NCBI GenBank assembly: GCA_947065955.1
Contig: CAMSXY010000044.1
Span: 1 to 8,333 of the forward strand
Source: an uncultured Caryophanales bacterium
GTDB lineage: Bacteria; Bacillota_I; Bacilli_A; RF39; UBA660
Direction: 5' to 3'
DNA length: 8,333 nt
A program made the translations under genes and the position numbers. Below, one piece after another: positions 1 to 7,277 of the stretch (position 1 is the first letter of the stretch; each line of letters opens with the position of its first letter). The notes under the pieces are model-generated. The model ran no database searches. It saw nothing but the letters and a program-made list of their open reading frames with translations, and had not been told where the DNA came from.

Positions 1-47
1 GAGATAGACTTGGGTGACTGGAGTTCAGACGTGTGCTCTTCCGATCT
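1..47. other. Illumina TruSeq P7-side adapter with index (artefact)
   Basis: This is library adapter, not genome. It reads GAGAT (end of the P7 primer), then AGACTTGG (reverse complement of an 8-base i7 index CCAAGTCT), then the Read 2 adapter ending in CTCTTCCGATCT. The first genomic base is taken as 48. The gene upstream of it on the minus strand stays open through the adapter and would gain the spurious C-terminal residues RSEEHTSELQSPKSI, a well-known adapter-derived peptide. Confidence 0.98.
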
Positions 48-554
48 GGAACTAATTCCGCCAGATAGCCCATCTAAACCATCAATTAAATTTAGACAAT
101 TAATACATCCTAAAATAAAGAAAATCGTAATAGGATACGTTAAATTTCCAAAATGAATATAGATGTTAAAAAACCTAATATCTTCTAGTAAAATCTGTCC
201 ATAAAAAGCAATAATACAAGCTGCGACAATTTGCCCTCCAAATTTCGTAATGGGTTTTATTTCGCTAATATCATCTAAAATTCCTGTTAAAATAATAATA
301 AAACTACCTATTAAAATAGAATTCATTTGAATAGAATTTTCTCCAAATAAAATGTATCCCAGTAAAAATCCAAAAAAAATGCCAAGACCACCTAATTTAG
401 GCATAACTTTATCATGAATATGACGATCTCTTGGCACATCAATCGCGTGAATTTGAAACGCAGTTTTTCGGATAAACGGGATAATAGTTGCAACAAAAAT
501 GAAAGTTGTTATAATCATTAAAAATGTTTTTACTGTTATATCCGCATTTATCAT
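48..554 (-). CDS. WecA/TagO/MraY-family undecaprenyl-phosphate sugar-1-phosphate transferase, N-terminal half (truncated by adapter)
   Basis: An integral membrane enzyme that by family moves a HexNAc-1-phosphate from a UDP-sugar to undecaprenyl phosphate, the first step in making wall teichoic acid or another lipid-linked glycan. The 169 genomic codons show a membrane segment at about residues 10-28, then the family motif DVPRDRHIHDKVMPKLGG (39-56). Next comes GILDDISEIKPITKFGGQ (91-108), with the Asp pair D94/D95. The Asp-rich NLIDGLDGL motif is at 155-163, with D158 and D161. Full-length members are roughly 320-360 residues, so the C-terminal half with the His-rich loop is missing at the contig end. 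The start is the ATG at 554-552, behind a good Shine-Dalgarno AAAGGTGA at 566-559 and a clear promoter. WecA/TagO is preferred over MraY from the motif style, but the sugar substrate cannot be told. Confidence 0.92.
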
Positions 555-581
555 AAAATCACCTTTGAAAATTCCAAAATC

Positions 582-610
582 ATTATACCGTAAATTCTTT
601 TATTGAACAA
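582..610 (-). promoter_or_regulatory. sigmaA-type promoter of the WecA/TagO-like gene
   Basis: On the minus strand, -35 TTGTTC (610-605) and a perfect -10 TATAAT (587-582) are separated by exactly 17 bp. Transcription would start near 575, giving a leader of about 20 nt that holds the Shine-Dalgarno AAAGGTGA (566-559) just before the ATG at 554. The gene can thus be transcribed independently of the VanZ-family gene upstream. No convincing terminator is seen between the two, so readthrough is also possible. Confidence 0.8.
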
Positions 611-671
611 CCTATTTTACTACTTTTATTTCTATTTTGCTCAATTTTACAAATTCCATGTATAAATCGAT

Positions 672-1148
672 TTATTCTTTTTTCCCTTTTTTCAAAAAAA
701 GGCTCTTTTTTTGCTTTTTTAAAAAAAGAAGGAAAAATAAAGCTATAAAAGCTCCCAACATATCAATTAAAACATCCCTAAGTTCTCCAGAACGTCCTGG
801 AATAAAAAGTTGATGTATTTCGTCTAAAAGAGCTCTTAAAAAAACAATTAAAAAGGAAATTTGAAATTTGTTTTTTTCAAAAAAGAAAGATATCATATAG
901 AATGTAAAAAAAAGAAGTAGAAAGAAAAGAAACATATGTGCACTTTTTCGAATAAAAAAAGAAAAAATTGAAAGAAAAGAAAGATCTTTATTGCCATCTA
1001 TAAAAGGAAAGATTTTTCCCAAAAGATGAAGCATTTGGTCACTTGATTCTTGAGAGACATTCCCTACTTGATTCGAAAAATGAAAAATAAGAATATTCCA
1101 TAAAAGAAAAAGAAGAATAGAACTATATTTTTTTATCTTTTTTTTCAT
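672..1148 (-). CDS. VanZ-family membrane protein
   Basis: A 158-residue VanZ-family protein with about four hydrophobic segments (roughly 9-23, 69-90, 95-106 and 127-143) and a very Lys-rich C-terminus. Family landmarks are FSNQ (24-27) after the first membrane segment, RKSAH (67-71), and DEIHQLFIPGRSGELRD (109-125) followed by D129 and G132. VanZ is named from the teicoplanin-resistance protein of vancomycin-resistance clusters. The biochemical role of the family is unsettled, and most chromosomal members are not resistance genes. The start ATG at 1148-1146 is 9 bp after the stop of the glucosaminidase gene, with only a weak AGAGAAA as Shine-Dalgarno, so co-transcription and translational coupling are likely. 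The family call is firm; the function is not. No van ligase or dehydrogenase genes are in the window. Confidence 0.9.
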   Translation of the reverse strand: MKKKIKKYSSILLFLLWNILIFHFSNQVGNVSQESSDQMLHLLGKIFPFIDGNKDLSFLSIFSFFIRKSAHMFLFFLLLFFTFYMISFFFEKNKFQISFLIVFLRALLDEIHQLFIPGRSGELRDVLIDMLGAFIALFFLLFLKKQKKSLFLKKGKKE

Positions 1149-1157
1149 AACGTTTCT

Positions 1158-2090
1158 CTATTCTACTATCAGTTCAATTCGAAATCTTTTTTCATCATTT
1201 CTTCTTAATTTATAGACTTTATCTTGATAAATGGTTGCTTGATTTATTTCTGTAAATAAAATATCATTCAATTCTCCATAATCTTCTGCATTATCTGTTT
1301 TTGTTCGAATATAAATGGCATAAGTACCTTTTTCTAATCCATTTAAAGGAATATTAACTTCATACCAGGCACGATCTTTGGAAAAACCATCTTCAACTCG
1401 TAAACTAACTGGATAAGGTCCTTTTTCTAAAGAACCAACGGAGATCTTTTGAACGGTTTTTAAAGTTTTTATATCTACAATATAGATTTCTCTTTCAACA
1501 GAGGCACTTACACTATAATTTCCCCCAACACTATGCGAGGTTCCAACAAGATGTAAGGTATTTTCTAAAAATTCCATTTGATAGTATTGATTAAACATAT
1601 TATCATTCGTTGGAGGAATAATGGAAGAAATCAGCCCTTTATCTCGAATGAAAAGTTCTAAAGGCATAAGGGAACTATAGTAATTACTTTTTAATTGATA
1701 TCCCCTACCTTGTTGGGTTGTAAATTTTGAACTTACATTTGTATTGAAAAAGACATTTTTAACAACTTCTTTAGCTTCGTAATCTAAAGATCTGGCTCTT
1801 ATATAAAGAGTGTAATCTCCCTCAGGTATGTAGGTTAAATCGACACTTTCGAAAAACCAAGAACCACTATAATCATAGCCACCTTCGCTTGGAGCTTCAA
1901 AAGGAGGATTTTCTAGTCTACTCAATTTTTTGGTATATTGTAAACCTGTTGTTTGATTTTCAAATAATAAATCATATTGTATTGTATCTTCTTTGGTATT
2001 AGGGATTCCTTTTATAATGAAAAATCCTTTAAATTCTAGTTTTTCAGTGGATTCGTTAAAAAGCATACTTTCTAAATGAAATAAAGAATC
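1158..2090 (-). repeat. Tandem duplicated beta-rich C-terminal domain (protein-level repeat)
   Basis: Residues about 829-976 and 998-1138 align as two divergent copies. Matching blocks are EKLEFKGFFIIKG with NTLHLVGTSHSVG; IPEGDYTLYIRARSLDYEA with LEKGTYAIYIRTKTDNAED; VVKNVFFN with ELNDILFT; and GRGYQLKSNYYSSLMPLELFI (first 20 residues) with DKVYKLRRNDEKRFRIELIV. The similarity is only at protein level, so the duplication is old. I cannot name the domain. Its place at the C-terminus of a wall hydrolase with no other recognisable anchor suggests a role in wall or glycan binding, which is inference. Confidence 0.6.
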
Positions 2091-4574
2091 TTTTTGAATA
2101 TATACTTTTTCATTAACAGTCACACTAATTTCTTTTGAAACAGTATTACCAGCATTATCCGTTACAGTATATCGGATTGTATAAACCCCTGGTGTTGCAA
2201 TATCGACATGATCCTCATAAGTAATTCGATCCGTAATATTTCCATCTTCAAAATCTATAGCTTGAACATTATCCAAAGGATTATAATGTTCTCCTTGGGT
2301 TAAAACTTTATTTTCAGCGTAAATAACAGGTTCTTGATTTTTTAAAACGGTTACTGTTATTGTTTTAGTCGTTGTTTTTCCAAAAGAATTGGTAACCGAA
2401 TAGGTAACTTCATAAGTTCCGATCTTATCTGTATTTACCACTCCAGAATAAGTAATTTTATCTGTAATATCTCCATCTTTTTTATCGTGTGCTGAAACAT
2501 TTTTCTTATAATCAAACTCTGTTTTCTGGGAAACGGTTTGATCGCTTGCCTCAATCACAGGATAATCCGTTTCAATTACTGTTACAATAATGGTTTTAGT
2601 AGCATAAAAATTATTTTCATCGTGTACACGATAAACAACAGGATAATCTCCTACTTTGGTGAAGTCAATTGTATGTTCATAAGTTAGATTTTTGCTTACA
2701 TCTCCATCTTCCAAATCGGTTGCAGTGACCCCACTTAAAGGATCCCATTCTTCATATTGTTTAATGGTTACGTTATTCGCTTGAATCGTTGGTTGTGTGT
2801 TTTCTACATAAAGATAATCGGCTTTTACATATCCATAACTATAAGAAAAATTATAAAAGTCGGTTACTAAATTTCCCTTTTCGTCTAATCCTATATCGGT
2901 ATATACTTTATACCAAGATACAACTTTTCCATTTTCAATGGTATCTACTTTATCTATGACAATAAGGGGTAAATTGGTAATCCAATAATTATGATAAGCA
3001 TTTTTTAAATTATATAAAACGGTACTTGTAGAAGAAGCTTCTTTATAAACGGGAATCGATTCTGTGGAGGTTTTTACTCCTATTGTATTGGCCTTATAAT
3101 CCTTGCCTCCATAAGATCGATCGTTTAGAAAAGAACCTTGGGCTTGTTTTTCGCCCCAATAAGGGTCAGAGGCATAATTAACCCCCATTCCACTTCCTTT
3201 ATTTCCATAATGACTTCCATAGTAAAGGGAATTTCTAGGATCGCTATATTTACTTCCTGTCAATTTGGCATAATAAGCAATGGAAGCTGCGACACTATCA
3301 AAAGAAAGCGCACAAGAAAAGACACAACTATCATAAGCCCCTAATCCAAAAATATTGTTTTTGGCAAAAGAAATGGCACTGGTTCCTCTTCCACTTTCAT
3401 TTAATGCAACACCAAAGGCCATAAGTGCATTGACACCAAAAGTATTTTGTGCTTCTATAAAATGAATTCCTTGTCCATACATTGTAGAAATCCCACTTCG
3501 ATTAATTCCTGGAATAAAATTTCCTTGCTCATCTACATAACGAACGGTTGGGTCGGGTTGACCTATAAAACCATAGTCTTTAATGACTTGATCAAAATCT
3601 TCTGCGGTATAACCTGTTTTATAGTGTGTTGGTAAATACATGTAATAATTATAATAAGGTTTACTTGCATTCACTGCATTTTCGTGCGTTTCTTTTTGAT
3701 CATCTAATAATAAGTTTTTTAAATTTGTGTAAAAATAGTTACCATCAAAACTATAGTATTCTTTTTCCTTTTCTAAGAAAGAAGGGGCGGGTCCTAAGTT
3801 AATACTATACTGATGAGAAGCTGCTCTATAATAGTGATACAAATTGGAAGAACTGGTTACTTTGTAATACGTTTTTAAACCGATATTACTAGAGGTGGAT
3901 GTCCAAGTAGAATCTTTACTTGCAATCCATCCTTCGTATCCTGCATACGTTATACGATACCAAGTATATGTTCCATCGTTTACAGTTTCGAAATATTGAC
4001 ATTTTTCGCCAATGGGAATCGCTATTGATTGAATTTGTTCTGATGAGGTACTTGGTTCTTTTCGAAAAACACGTGGTAGATGGGAACCTGGATCGGTTAT
4101 GGTTACATAATTAGCATACAAAGTACTCAATGGAACAATGGTGGCATTGGATCTTTTGGTCCATCCTACAAATCCACTTATTTTTACCTTTATCATATCG
4201 GTAGATGGATCATAGCCTAAAAATTCTCCATCACTGCCCCAATTTCCATCGATATAAGTATAACGATACTTATCGGTTGGATTTTGATACAATAAAATCT
4301 CTGAATGTCCACTAAAATCTACAAGGGCGTATTGTGCATTGACTAAAATCCCGCTTGCATTATATATAACGGCCAATTTTGTATCTGTGGCCTCAAAATC
4401 CTGCATTATCTTTTTGGCTTCTTCATAAGAAGGATAGGTCCCTATTTCTTCTATGGTTCCGTTCGAATCCACTGTTTTTACAAAGTAAGAAGCAGTAGCA
4501 TAGGTAGGATAAACAGGAAGAAAAAAAGAAAACAAAAGACTCAATACTAAGAATATTTGAAATGTTTTTTTCAT
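1158..4574 (-). CDS. Secreted multidomain GH73-type (LytD-like) endo-beta-N-acetylglucosaminidase with SH3-like and DUF5011-like Ig repeats
   Basis: A 1138-residue exported protein that probably cleaves GlcNAc-MurNAc bonds in peptidoglycan, as an autolysin or cell-separation enzyme. Residues 1-28 are a signal peptide (Lys-Lys, hydrophobic core, likely cut near TYATA). SH3-like beta regions lie at about 68-150 and 155-224. A LytD-like region (about 270-335, with YNYYMYLP at 308-315) leads into the glucosaminidase core at about 360-480, with likely catalytic E393 in ALNESGRGTSA and the downstream NNIFGLGAYD. A further SH3-like segment is at about 499-592. Three DUF5011-like Ig domains follow at about 596-669, 670-745 and 748-823, each with an EDGD/KDGD/EDGN-type turn. 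Residues 830-1138 hold two copies of a beta-rich domain I do not recognise. There is no LPxTG motif, C-terminal membrane segment or LysM, so the protein is either released or held by the SH3 or C-terminal domains. The start is backed by an ideal Shine-Dalgarno site and a promoter. Confidence 0.9.
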   Translation of the reverse strand: MKKTFQIFLVLSLLFSFFLPVYPTYATASYFVKTVDSNGTIEEIGTYPSYEEAKKIMQDFEATDTKLAVIYNASGILVNAQYALVDFSGHSEILLYQNPTDKYRYTYIDGNWGSDGEFLGYDPSTDMIKVKISGFVGWTKRSNATIVPLSTLYANYVTITDPGSHLPRVFRKEPSTSSEQIQSIAIPIGEKCQYFETVNDGTYTWYRITYAGYEGWIASKDSTWTSTSSNIGLKTYYKVTSSSNLYHYYRAASHQYSINLGPAPSFLEKEKEYYSFDGNYFYTNLKNLLLDDQKETHENAVNASKPYYNYYMYLPTHYKTGYTAEDFDQVIKDYGFIGQPDPTVRYVDEQGNFIPGINRSGISTMYGQGIHFIEAQNTFGVNALMAFGVALNESGRGTSAISFAKNNIFGLGAYDSCVFSCALSFDSVAASIAYYAKLTGSKYSDPRNSLYYGSHYGNKGSGMGVNYASDPYWGEKQAQGSFLNDRSYGGKDYKANTIGVKTSTESIPVYKEASSTSTVLYNLKNAYHNYWITNLPLIVIDKVDTIENGKVVSWYKVYTDIGLDEKGNLVTDFYNFSYSYGYVKADYLYVENTQPTIQANNVTIKQYEEWDPLSGVTATDLEDGDVSKNLTYEHTIDFTKVGDYPVVYRVHDENNFYATKTIIVTVIETDYPVIEASDQTVSQKTEFDYKKNVSAHDKKDGDITDKITYSGVVNTDKIGTYEVTYSVTNSFGKTTTKTITVTVLKNQEPVIYAENKVLTQGEHYNPLDNVQAIDFEDGNITDRITYEDHVDIATPGVYTIRYTVTDNAGNTVSKEISVTVNEKVYIQKDSLFHLESMLFNESTEKLEFKGFFIIKGIPNTKEDTIQYDLLFENQTTGLQYTKKLSRLENPPFEAPSEGGYDYSGSWFFESVDLTYIPEGDYTLYIRARSLDYEAKEVVKNVFFNTNVSSKFTTQQGRGYQLKSNYYSSLMPLELFIRDKGLISSIIPPTNDNMFNQYYQMEFLENTLHLVGTSHSVGGNYSVSASVEREIYIVDIKTLKTVQKISVGSLEKGPYPVSLRVEDGFSKDRAWYEVNIPLNGLEKGTYAIYIRTKTDNAEDYGELNDILFTEINQATIYQDKVYKLRRNDEKRFRIELIVE
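3016..4372 (-). other. SH3-like plus glucosaminidase catalytic region of the secreted hydrolase
   Basis: This sub-region (about residues 68-520) holds the enzymatic part. Two SH3-like beta modules come before the catalytic core, which centres on E393 (codon near 3398-3396). Trp- and Tyr-rich strands such as the GYEGWIASK segment are typical of bacterial SH3 domains. Two cysteines, C417 and C421, sit in the loop after the NIFGLGAYD motif and could form a disulfide outside the cell. Boundaries are approximate and judged by eye. Confidence 0.6.
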
Positions 4575-4580
4575 TCTACT

Positions 4581-4587
4581 CCTCCTT
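4581..4587 (-). promoter_or_regulatory. Shine-Dalgarno site of the glucosaminidase gene
   Basis: AAGGAGG on the minus strand, 6 nt before the ATG at 4574. This is the strongest ribosome binding site in the window and fixes the start of the secreted hydrolase. Confidence 0.9.
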
Positions 4588-4601
4588 ACACTCTTTTTAT
4601 A

Positions 4602-4630
4602 AGTATATCAATTTTTGACTTTTTTTTCAA
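4602..4630 (-). promoter_or_regulatory. sigmaA-type promoter of the glucosaminidase-VanZ operon
   Basis: On the minus strand, -35 TTGAAA (4630-4625) and -10 TATACT (4607-4602) are 17 bp apart. The start point would be near 4595, leaving a leader of about 20 nt with the Shine-Dalgarno at 4587-4581. It lies in the 164-bp gap after the SGNH gene, so the hydrolase and VanZ genes form a unit of their own. The rest of the gap is nearly pure A/T. It holds a short all-A/T inverted repeat (4676-4697) but no further gene. Confidence 0.8.
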
Positions 4631-4715
4631 CTTTCAGAAACATAACTTATCATTTTTTCTGTTTTTAAGGAAATCTATTTATTAAAAGAAATAAATATCT
4701 ATATTTTAAAGTAAA

Positions 4716-4743
4716 AATGAATGAAAATTTTTTTTCATTCATT
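4716..4743 (-). terminator. Probable weak intrinsic terminator after the SGNH gene
   Basis: A perfect 12-bp inverted repeat: on the minus strand AATGAATGAAAA (4743-4732), loop AAAA, then TTTTCATTCATT (4727-4716), followed by a short T run. The stop codon TGA (4741-4739) lies inside the 5' arm. Only two G-C pairs are in the stem, so it may be inefficient. It would end the MBOAT-SGNH transcript before the hydrolase promoter. Confidence 0.5.
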
Positions 4744-5704
4744 CTTTATTTATAAATTTTAAAAGGTCTGAAGCCAATCTTTCGGATCTTAACTTGGCTC
4801 CAGGTATATTCAAATGATTTATCGTATCATACATATAATTTCTTGTAAAAATATAATCTTGAATACTTGAGATACGAGGAACTTTAATATTCTGATCAAT
4901 TTTTTCTTCATATGCTTTTATATCTTCGTCTGTACGATAAAATCTTTCCTCTAAGATCGGTGAAAATGTAAAAACAATACTAGCTCCTTTAGAATGAACA
5001 TAATCACTAAATGCATTAATATAATCTATTGAATTTTTAGAAATTGTTATTTTTTTTAAATCAACTTCACCATGGGTTTCTGTAAGTTCTTCTGGTAAAA
5101 TGCACGATTCTCTTGGATAAATCATATTTCCATCATCATCAAATGCTGAAATAGAATAAACTCCTGAATTGTAAGTATCATTTTTATCTTCAAAAAGAGA
5201 ATCTACTTTTTTAAATAAATAAGTCGGAAAATAACGTAACAAATCTCCCCATTGTTTAAAAGAAACATATCTATATAATTGTAAATGATTGTCAATCGCA
5301 GAAGCAATTAGTTCAGGACTAAAAAATTCCATATCATCTAACATACGATACTCATAAGCAAGAACTACAATATCTCCCTTTTCAATATTCGCTTTTGAAA
5401 GCTCTGTAATAAATTCCATTCCTAAATTACGATGCAAACCTAAATTTACAACAGGCATATGTAGCTTTTCTTCTAAAATTTCATTATCGATACCGAATCC
5501 AACTGTTGAGCCTCCAATAAAAATAATTTTAGGACTTTTCGTATTAATCAAATGCTCATATTTAAGGTTTATCGCATATTGATAAGATGTACGAAACTTT
5601 AAAGTGGAAATCTGTGTAGTGATTACCAACAAAAGAATACATAAAAAAGATATTATAAAAATAAATATCGTTATATGAAAAAAGAATTTCTTAATGTCAG
5701 TCAT
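4739..5704 (-). CDS. Membrane-anchored SGNH/GDSL-like protein (DltD/AlgJ-like partner of MBOAT)
   Basis: A 321-residue protein with one N-terminal signal-anchor segment (about 7-30) and an extracytoplasmic SGNH-type domain. Block I is IFIGGSTVGFGID (61-73), with likely nucleophile S66. Block II-like NLGLHRNLG is at 87-95. The C-terminal YDTINHLNIPGAKLRSERL (292-310) carries D293 and H297, matching the D...HLN..G...R..L pattern of SGNH proteins that travel with MBOAT genes. In known MBOAT systems (DltB-DltD, AlgI with AlgJ/AlgX, PatA-PatB) such partners take part in transferring or removing acyl groups on surface polymers. The gene starts 15 bp after the MBOAT stop, so both are surely co-transcribed. 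Its Shine-Dalgarno region holds a G8 run. The family is clear, but the acyl group and acceptor polymer are unknown. It could be a transferase or an esterase. Confidence 0.85.
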   Translation of the reverse strand: MTDIKKFFFHITIFIFIISFLCILLLVITTQISTLKFRTSYQYAINLKYEHLINTKSPKIIFIGGSTVGFGIDNEILEEKLHMPVVNLGLHRNLGMEFITELSKANIEKGDIVVLAYEYRMLDDMEFFSPELIASAIDNHLQLYRYVSFKQWGDLLRYFPTYLFKKVDSLFEDKNDTYNSGVYSISAFDDDGNMIYPRESCILPEELTETHGEVDLKKITISKNSIDYINAFSDYVHSKGASIVFTFSPILEERFYRTDEDIKAYEEKIDQNIKVPRISSIQDYIFTRNYMYDTINHLNIPGAKLRSERLASDLLKFINKE

Positions 5705-5719
5705 ATTGCCCCCCCCTTC
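5705..5719 (-). promoter_or_regulatory. Shine-Dalgarno region with a G8 homopolymer before the SGNH gene
   Basis: The 15-bp gap between the MBOAT stop and the SGNH ATG reads AAGAAGGGGGGGG then CAAT on the minus strand (the first bases overlap the MBOAT stop codon). The G8 run (5716-5709) overlaps the ribosome binding site, and its end is 4 nt from the ATG. In such A/T-rich DNA a G8 run is striking. Slippage would change the Shine-Dalgarno spacing and so the expression of this gene, without touching either reading frame. Confidence 0.7.
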
Positions 5720-7240
5720 TTAAAATTGAAAGTAAATGAATTGACCTGTCTGTCCATAAATACCATTTTGGATCAAAAATAGGAAAATAATTTCTATGGT
5801 AAGAAAAATATAAATTCCCCACCTTAGAATTTTATTGTGATTTCTAAAAAGTATCTCTTCTAATTTTATATTTTTATTTTTTTTAGAAGACCGTATAAGA
5901 TCTATTAAAAATAAAAATATAATACTTAAAAAAAGAACACTATAATAAAAATAATATATCGAACTTCCATCCATTAAATTTTCCTTTATAATCGTTATAC
6001 AATCCTGTTTTAATAGAATAAAATGAATATTTTGAAACAAGTTTTTTATTACATAAATTGCATCCCCAAAACAATTAGCTCTAAAAAAAATCCAAGAAAA
6101 ACAAACAAGTATATAAGTAAAGAGAATTTTAATAATTTTCTTAACAGAGTATAAAAATTTATAATGAAATTCTATCGGTTTTATAGTCTTTTTAATAAGC
6201 TCTTGTACAATCCGATACCCACCATTAAGAATTCCCCAAGCAACAAATGTCCAAGCGGCTCCATGCCATAATCCAGATAACAAGAAAATGATAAAAAGAT
6301 TTCGACATTTTTTTAAAAATCCCTTTTTGCTTCCACCAAGAGGAATATACACATATTTTTTAAACCACTCGTTCAAAGAAATATGCCATCTATTCCAAAA
6401 TTCGCCTATTGAAGAAGAGAAGTAAGGAGCACGAAAGTTTTCCATCAAATCCACACCAAGGATTTTAGCAGATCCCATCGCAATTTCAGAATATCCTGAA
6501 AAATCACAATAAATTTGAATCGAAAATAAAAAAATAGCCATACATAAACTTAATCCTCTATACTGATATACGTTATTAAAAATAGCATTTACAAAAATAG
6601 CCGCTGTATCCGCAATAACAACCTTCTTAAATAAACCATAAAGAATCATTCTTAAGCCCTTTACTGCACGATCATAACAAAATGTGTGAACCTTTTTTAA
6701 TTGGGGTAATAAATTACTTGCAGTTTCAATAGGCCCCGCCACTAATTGAGGAAAAAAGGAAACAAAAAGAGCATAAGTTATAAAATTTTTTTCGTGTTCT
6801 ATTTCTTTTCGGTAAACGTCTATAATGTACCCTAAGGCTTGAAATGTATAAAAAGAAATTCCAACAGGTAATAAAAGATCGATGATAGGAATTGAAACTG
6901 GAATATCCAAAAAATGAAAAATTTTGTTCATAAAAAGAGAAGTAAAATTAAAATATTTAAATAAAAATAGAATAAGTAAATTAATAACAATACAAAAAAA
7001 CATAGATAATTTCTGATAATTCTTTTGTTCCTTCTTACCAAAATAAGAAACCAAAAAACCACAAAAATAGGTTGTTATCGTTGAAAACAGCATTAAAAGT
7101 GAATAGCCTGCGTTCCAATTCATATAAAAATAATAACTTGCTACCAATAACCAAACTCTCTTAAAACTTTTGGGAATTAGAAAATAAATACAGGCAACCA
7201 CTGGAAAAAATAGTAAATAAGCAACAGAATTAAAAATCAT
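5720..7240 (-). CDS. MBOAT-family membrane-bound O-acyltransferase (AlgI/DltB/PatA-like)
   Basis: A 506-residue polytopic membrane protein that by family carries acyl groups across the membrane to acylate a surface glycan. The start is put at the ATG at 7240. It follows a G-rich Shine-Dalgarno (7256-7246), and MIFNSVAYLLFFP is the usual start of this family. A longer reading with a TTG codon at 7309 adds 23 unlikely residues and has no ribosome site. Landmarks are PVGISFYTFQALGYIIDVYR (125-144), FFPQLVAGPIE (162-172), YCDFSGYSEIAMG (244-256), FWNRWHISLNEWF (281-293) with conserved H286, YIPLGG (298-303), and LSGLWHGAAW (321-330) with the catalytic-type H326. The C-terminus ends in FIYFQF, as in many relatives. 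Length is normal and the gene looks intact. Its SGNH partner follows 15 bp later, and a flippase lies upstream behind a terminator. The acceptor is unknown. Confidence 0.93.
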   Translation of the reverse strand: MIFNSVAYLLFFPVVACIYFLIPKSFKRVWLLVASYYFYMNWNAGYSLLMLFSTITTYFCGFLVSYFGKKEQKNYQKLSMFFCIVINLLILFLFKYFNFTSLFMNKIFHFLDIPVSIPIIDLLLPVGISFYTFQALGYIIDVYRKEIEHEKNFITYALFVSFFPQLVAGPIETASNLLPQLKKVHTFCYDRAVKGLRMILYGLFKKVVIADTAAIFVNAIFNNVYQYRGLSLCMAIFLFSIQIYCDFSGYSEIAMGSAKILGVDLMENFRAPYFSSSIGEFWNRWHISLNEWFKKYVYIPLGGSKKGFLKKCRNLFIIFLLSGLWHGAAWTFVAWGILNGGYRIVQELIKKTIKPIEFHYKFLYSVKKIIKILFTYILVCFSWIFFRANCFGDAIYVIKNLFQNIHFILLKQDCITIIKENLMDGSSIYYFYYSVLFLSIIFLFLIDLIRSSKKNKNIKLEEILFRNHNKILRWGIYIFLTIEIIFLFLIQNGIYGQTGQFIYFQF

Positions 7241-7245
7241 ACAAA

Positions 7246-7256
7246 TCCCCACCCTT
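7246..7256 (-). promoter_or_regulatory. G-rich Shine-Dalgarno site deciding the MBOAT start
   Basis: AAGGGTGGGGA on the minus strand, ending 5 nt before the ATG at 7240. It supports that ATG over the upstream in-frame TTG at 7309, which has only A/T-rich sequence before it. Confidence 0.7.
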
Positions 7257-7277
7257 TTTGATGATCTATTTTGTTTT

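Noticed and set aside
662..675. 14-bp perfect palindrome ATAAATCGATTTAT over the VanZ stop codon as an operator or terminator
   Set aside because: It has no loop or U tract, lies far upstream of the next -35, and a near-pure A/T palindrome is expected by chance in such DNA.
677..735. A/T hairpins at the end of the VanZ-family gene as a terminator
   Set aside because: The runs come from Lys/Phe codons of the Lys-rich tail. The minus-strand hairpin is followed by A and G, not by a U tract; the T run is on the plus strand, where there is no gene.
672..1148. VanZ as evidence for a glycopeptide-resistance cluster
   Set aside because: No vanA/H/X/R/S-type genes are present, and VanZ-family proteins are common in Bacillota without resistance.
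3138..4114. Three plus-strand open frames (3138-3344, 3447-3635, 3920-4114)
   Set aside because: They lie wholly inside the glucosaminidase gene in antisense, have no ribosome sites or family resemblance, and are chance frames.
4676..4697. Inverted repeat TATTTATT / AATAAATA in the gap before the hydrolase
   Set aside because: It is all A/T, short, and lies upstream of the promoter without a T run; too weak to call a terminator or operator.
4739..4741. UGA recoding as Trp, as in Mycoplasma-like bacteria
   Set aside because: Trp is coded by TGG throughout, and the one TGA stop seen, at the SGNH gene, fits a natural protein end and a terminator hairpin.
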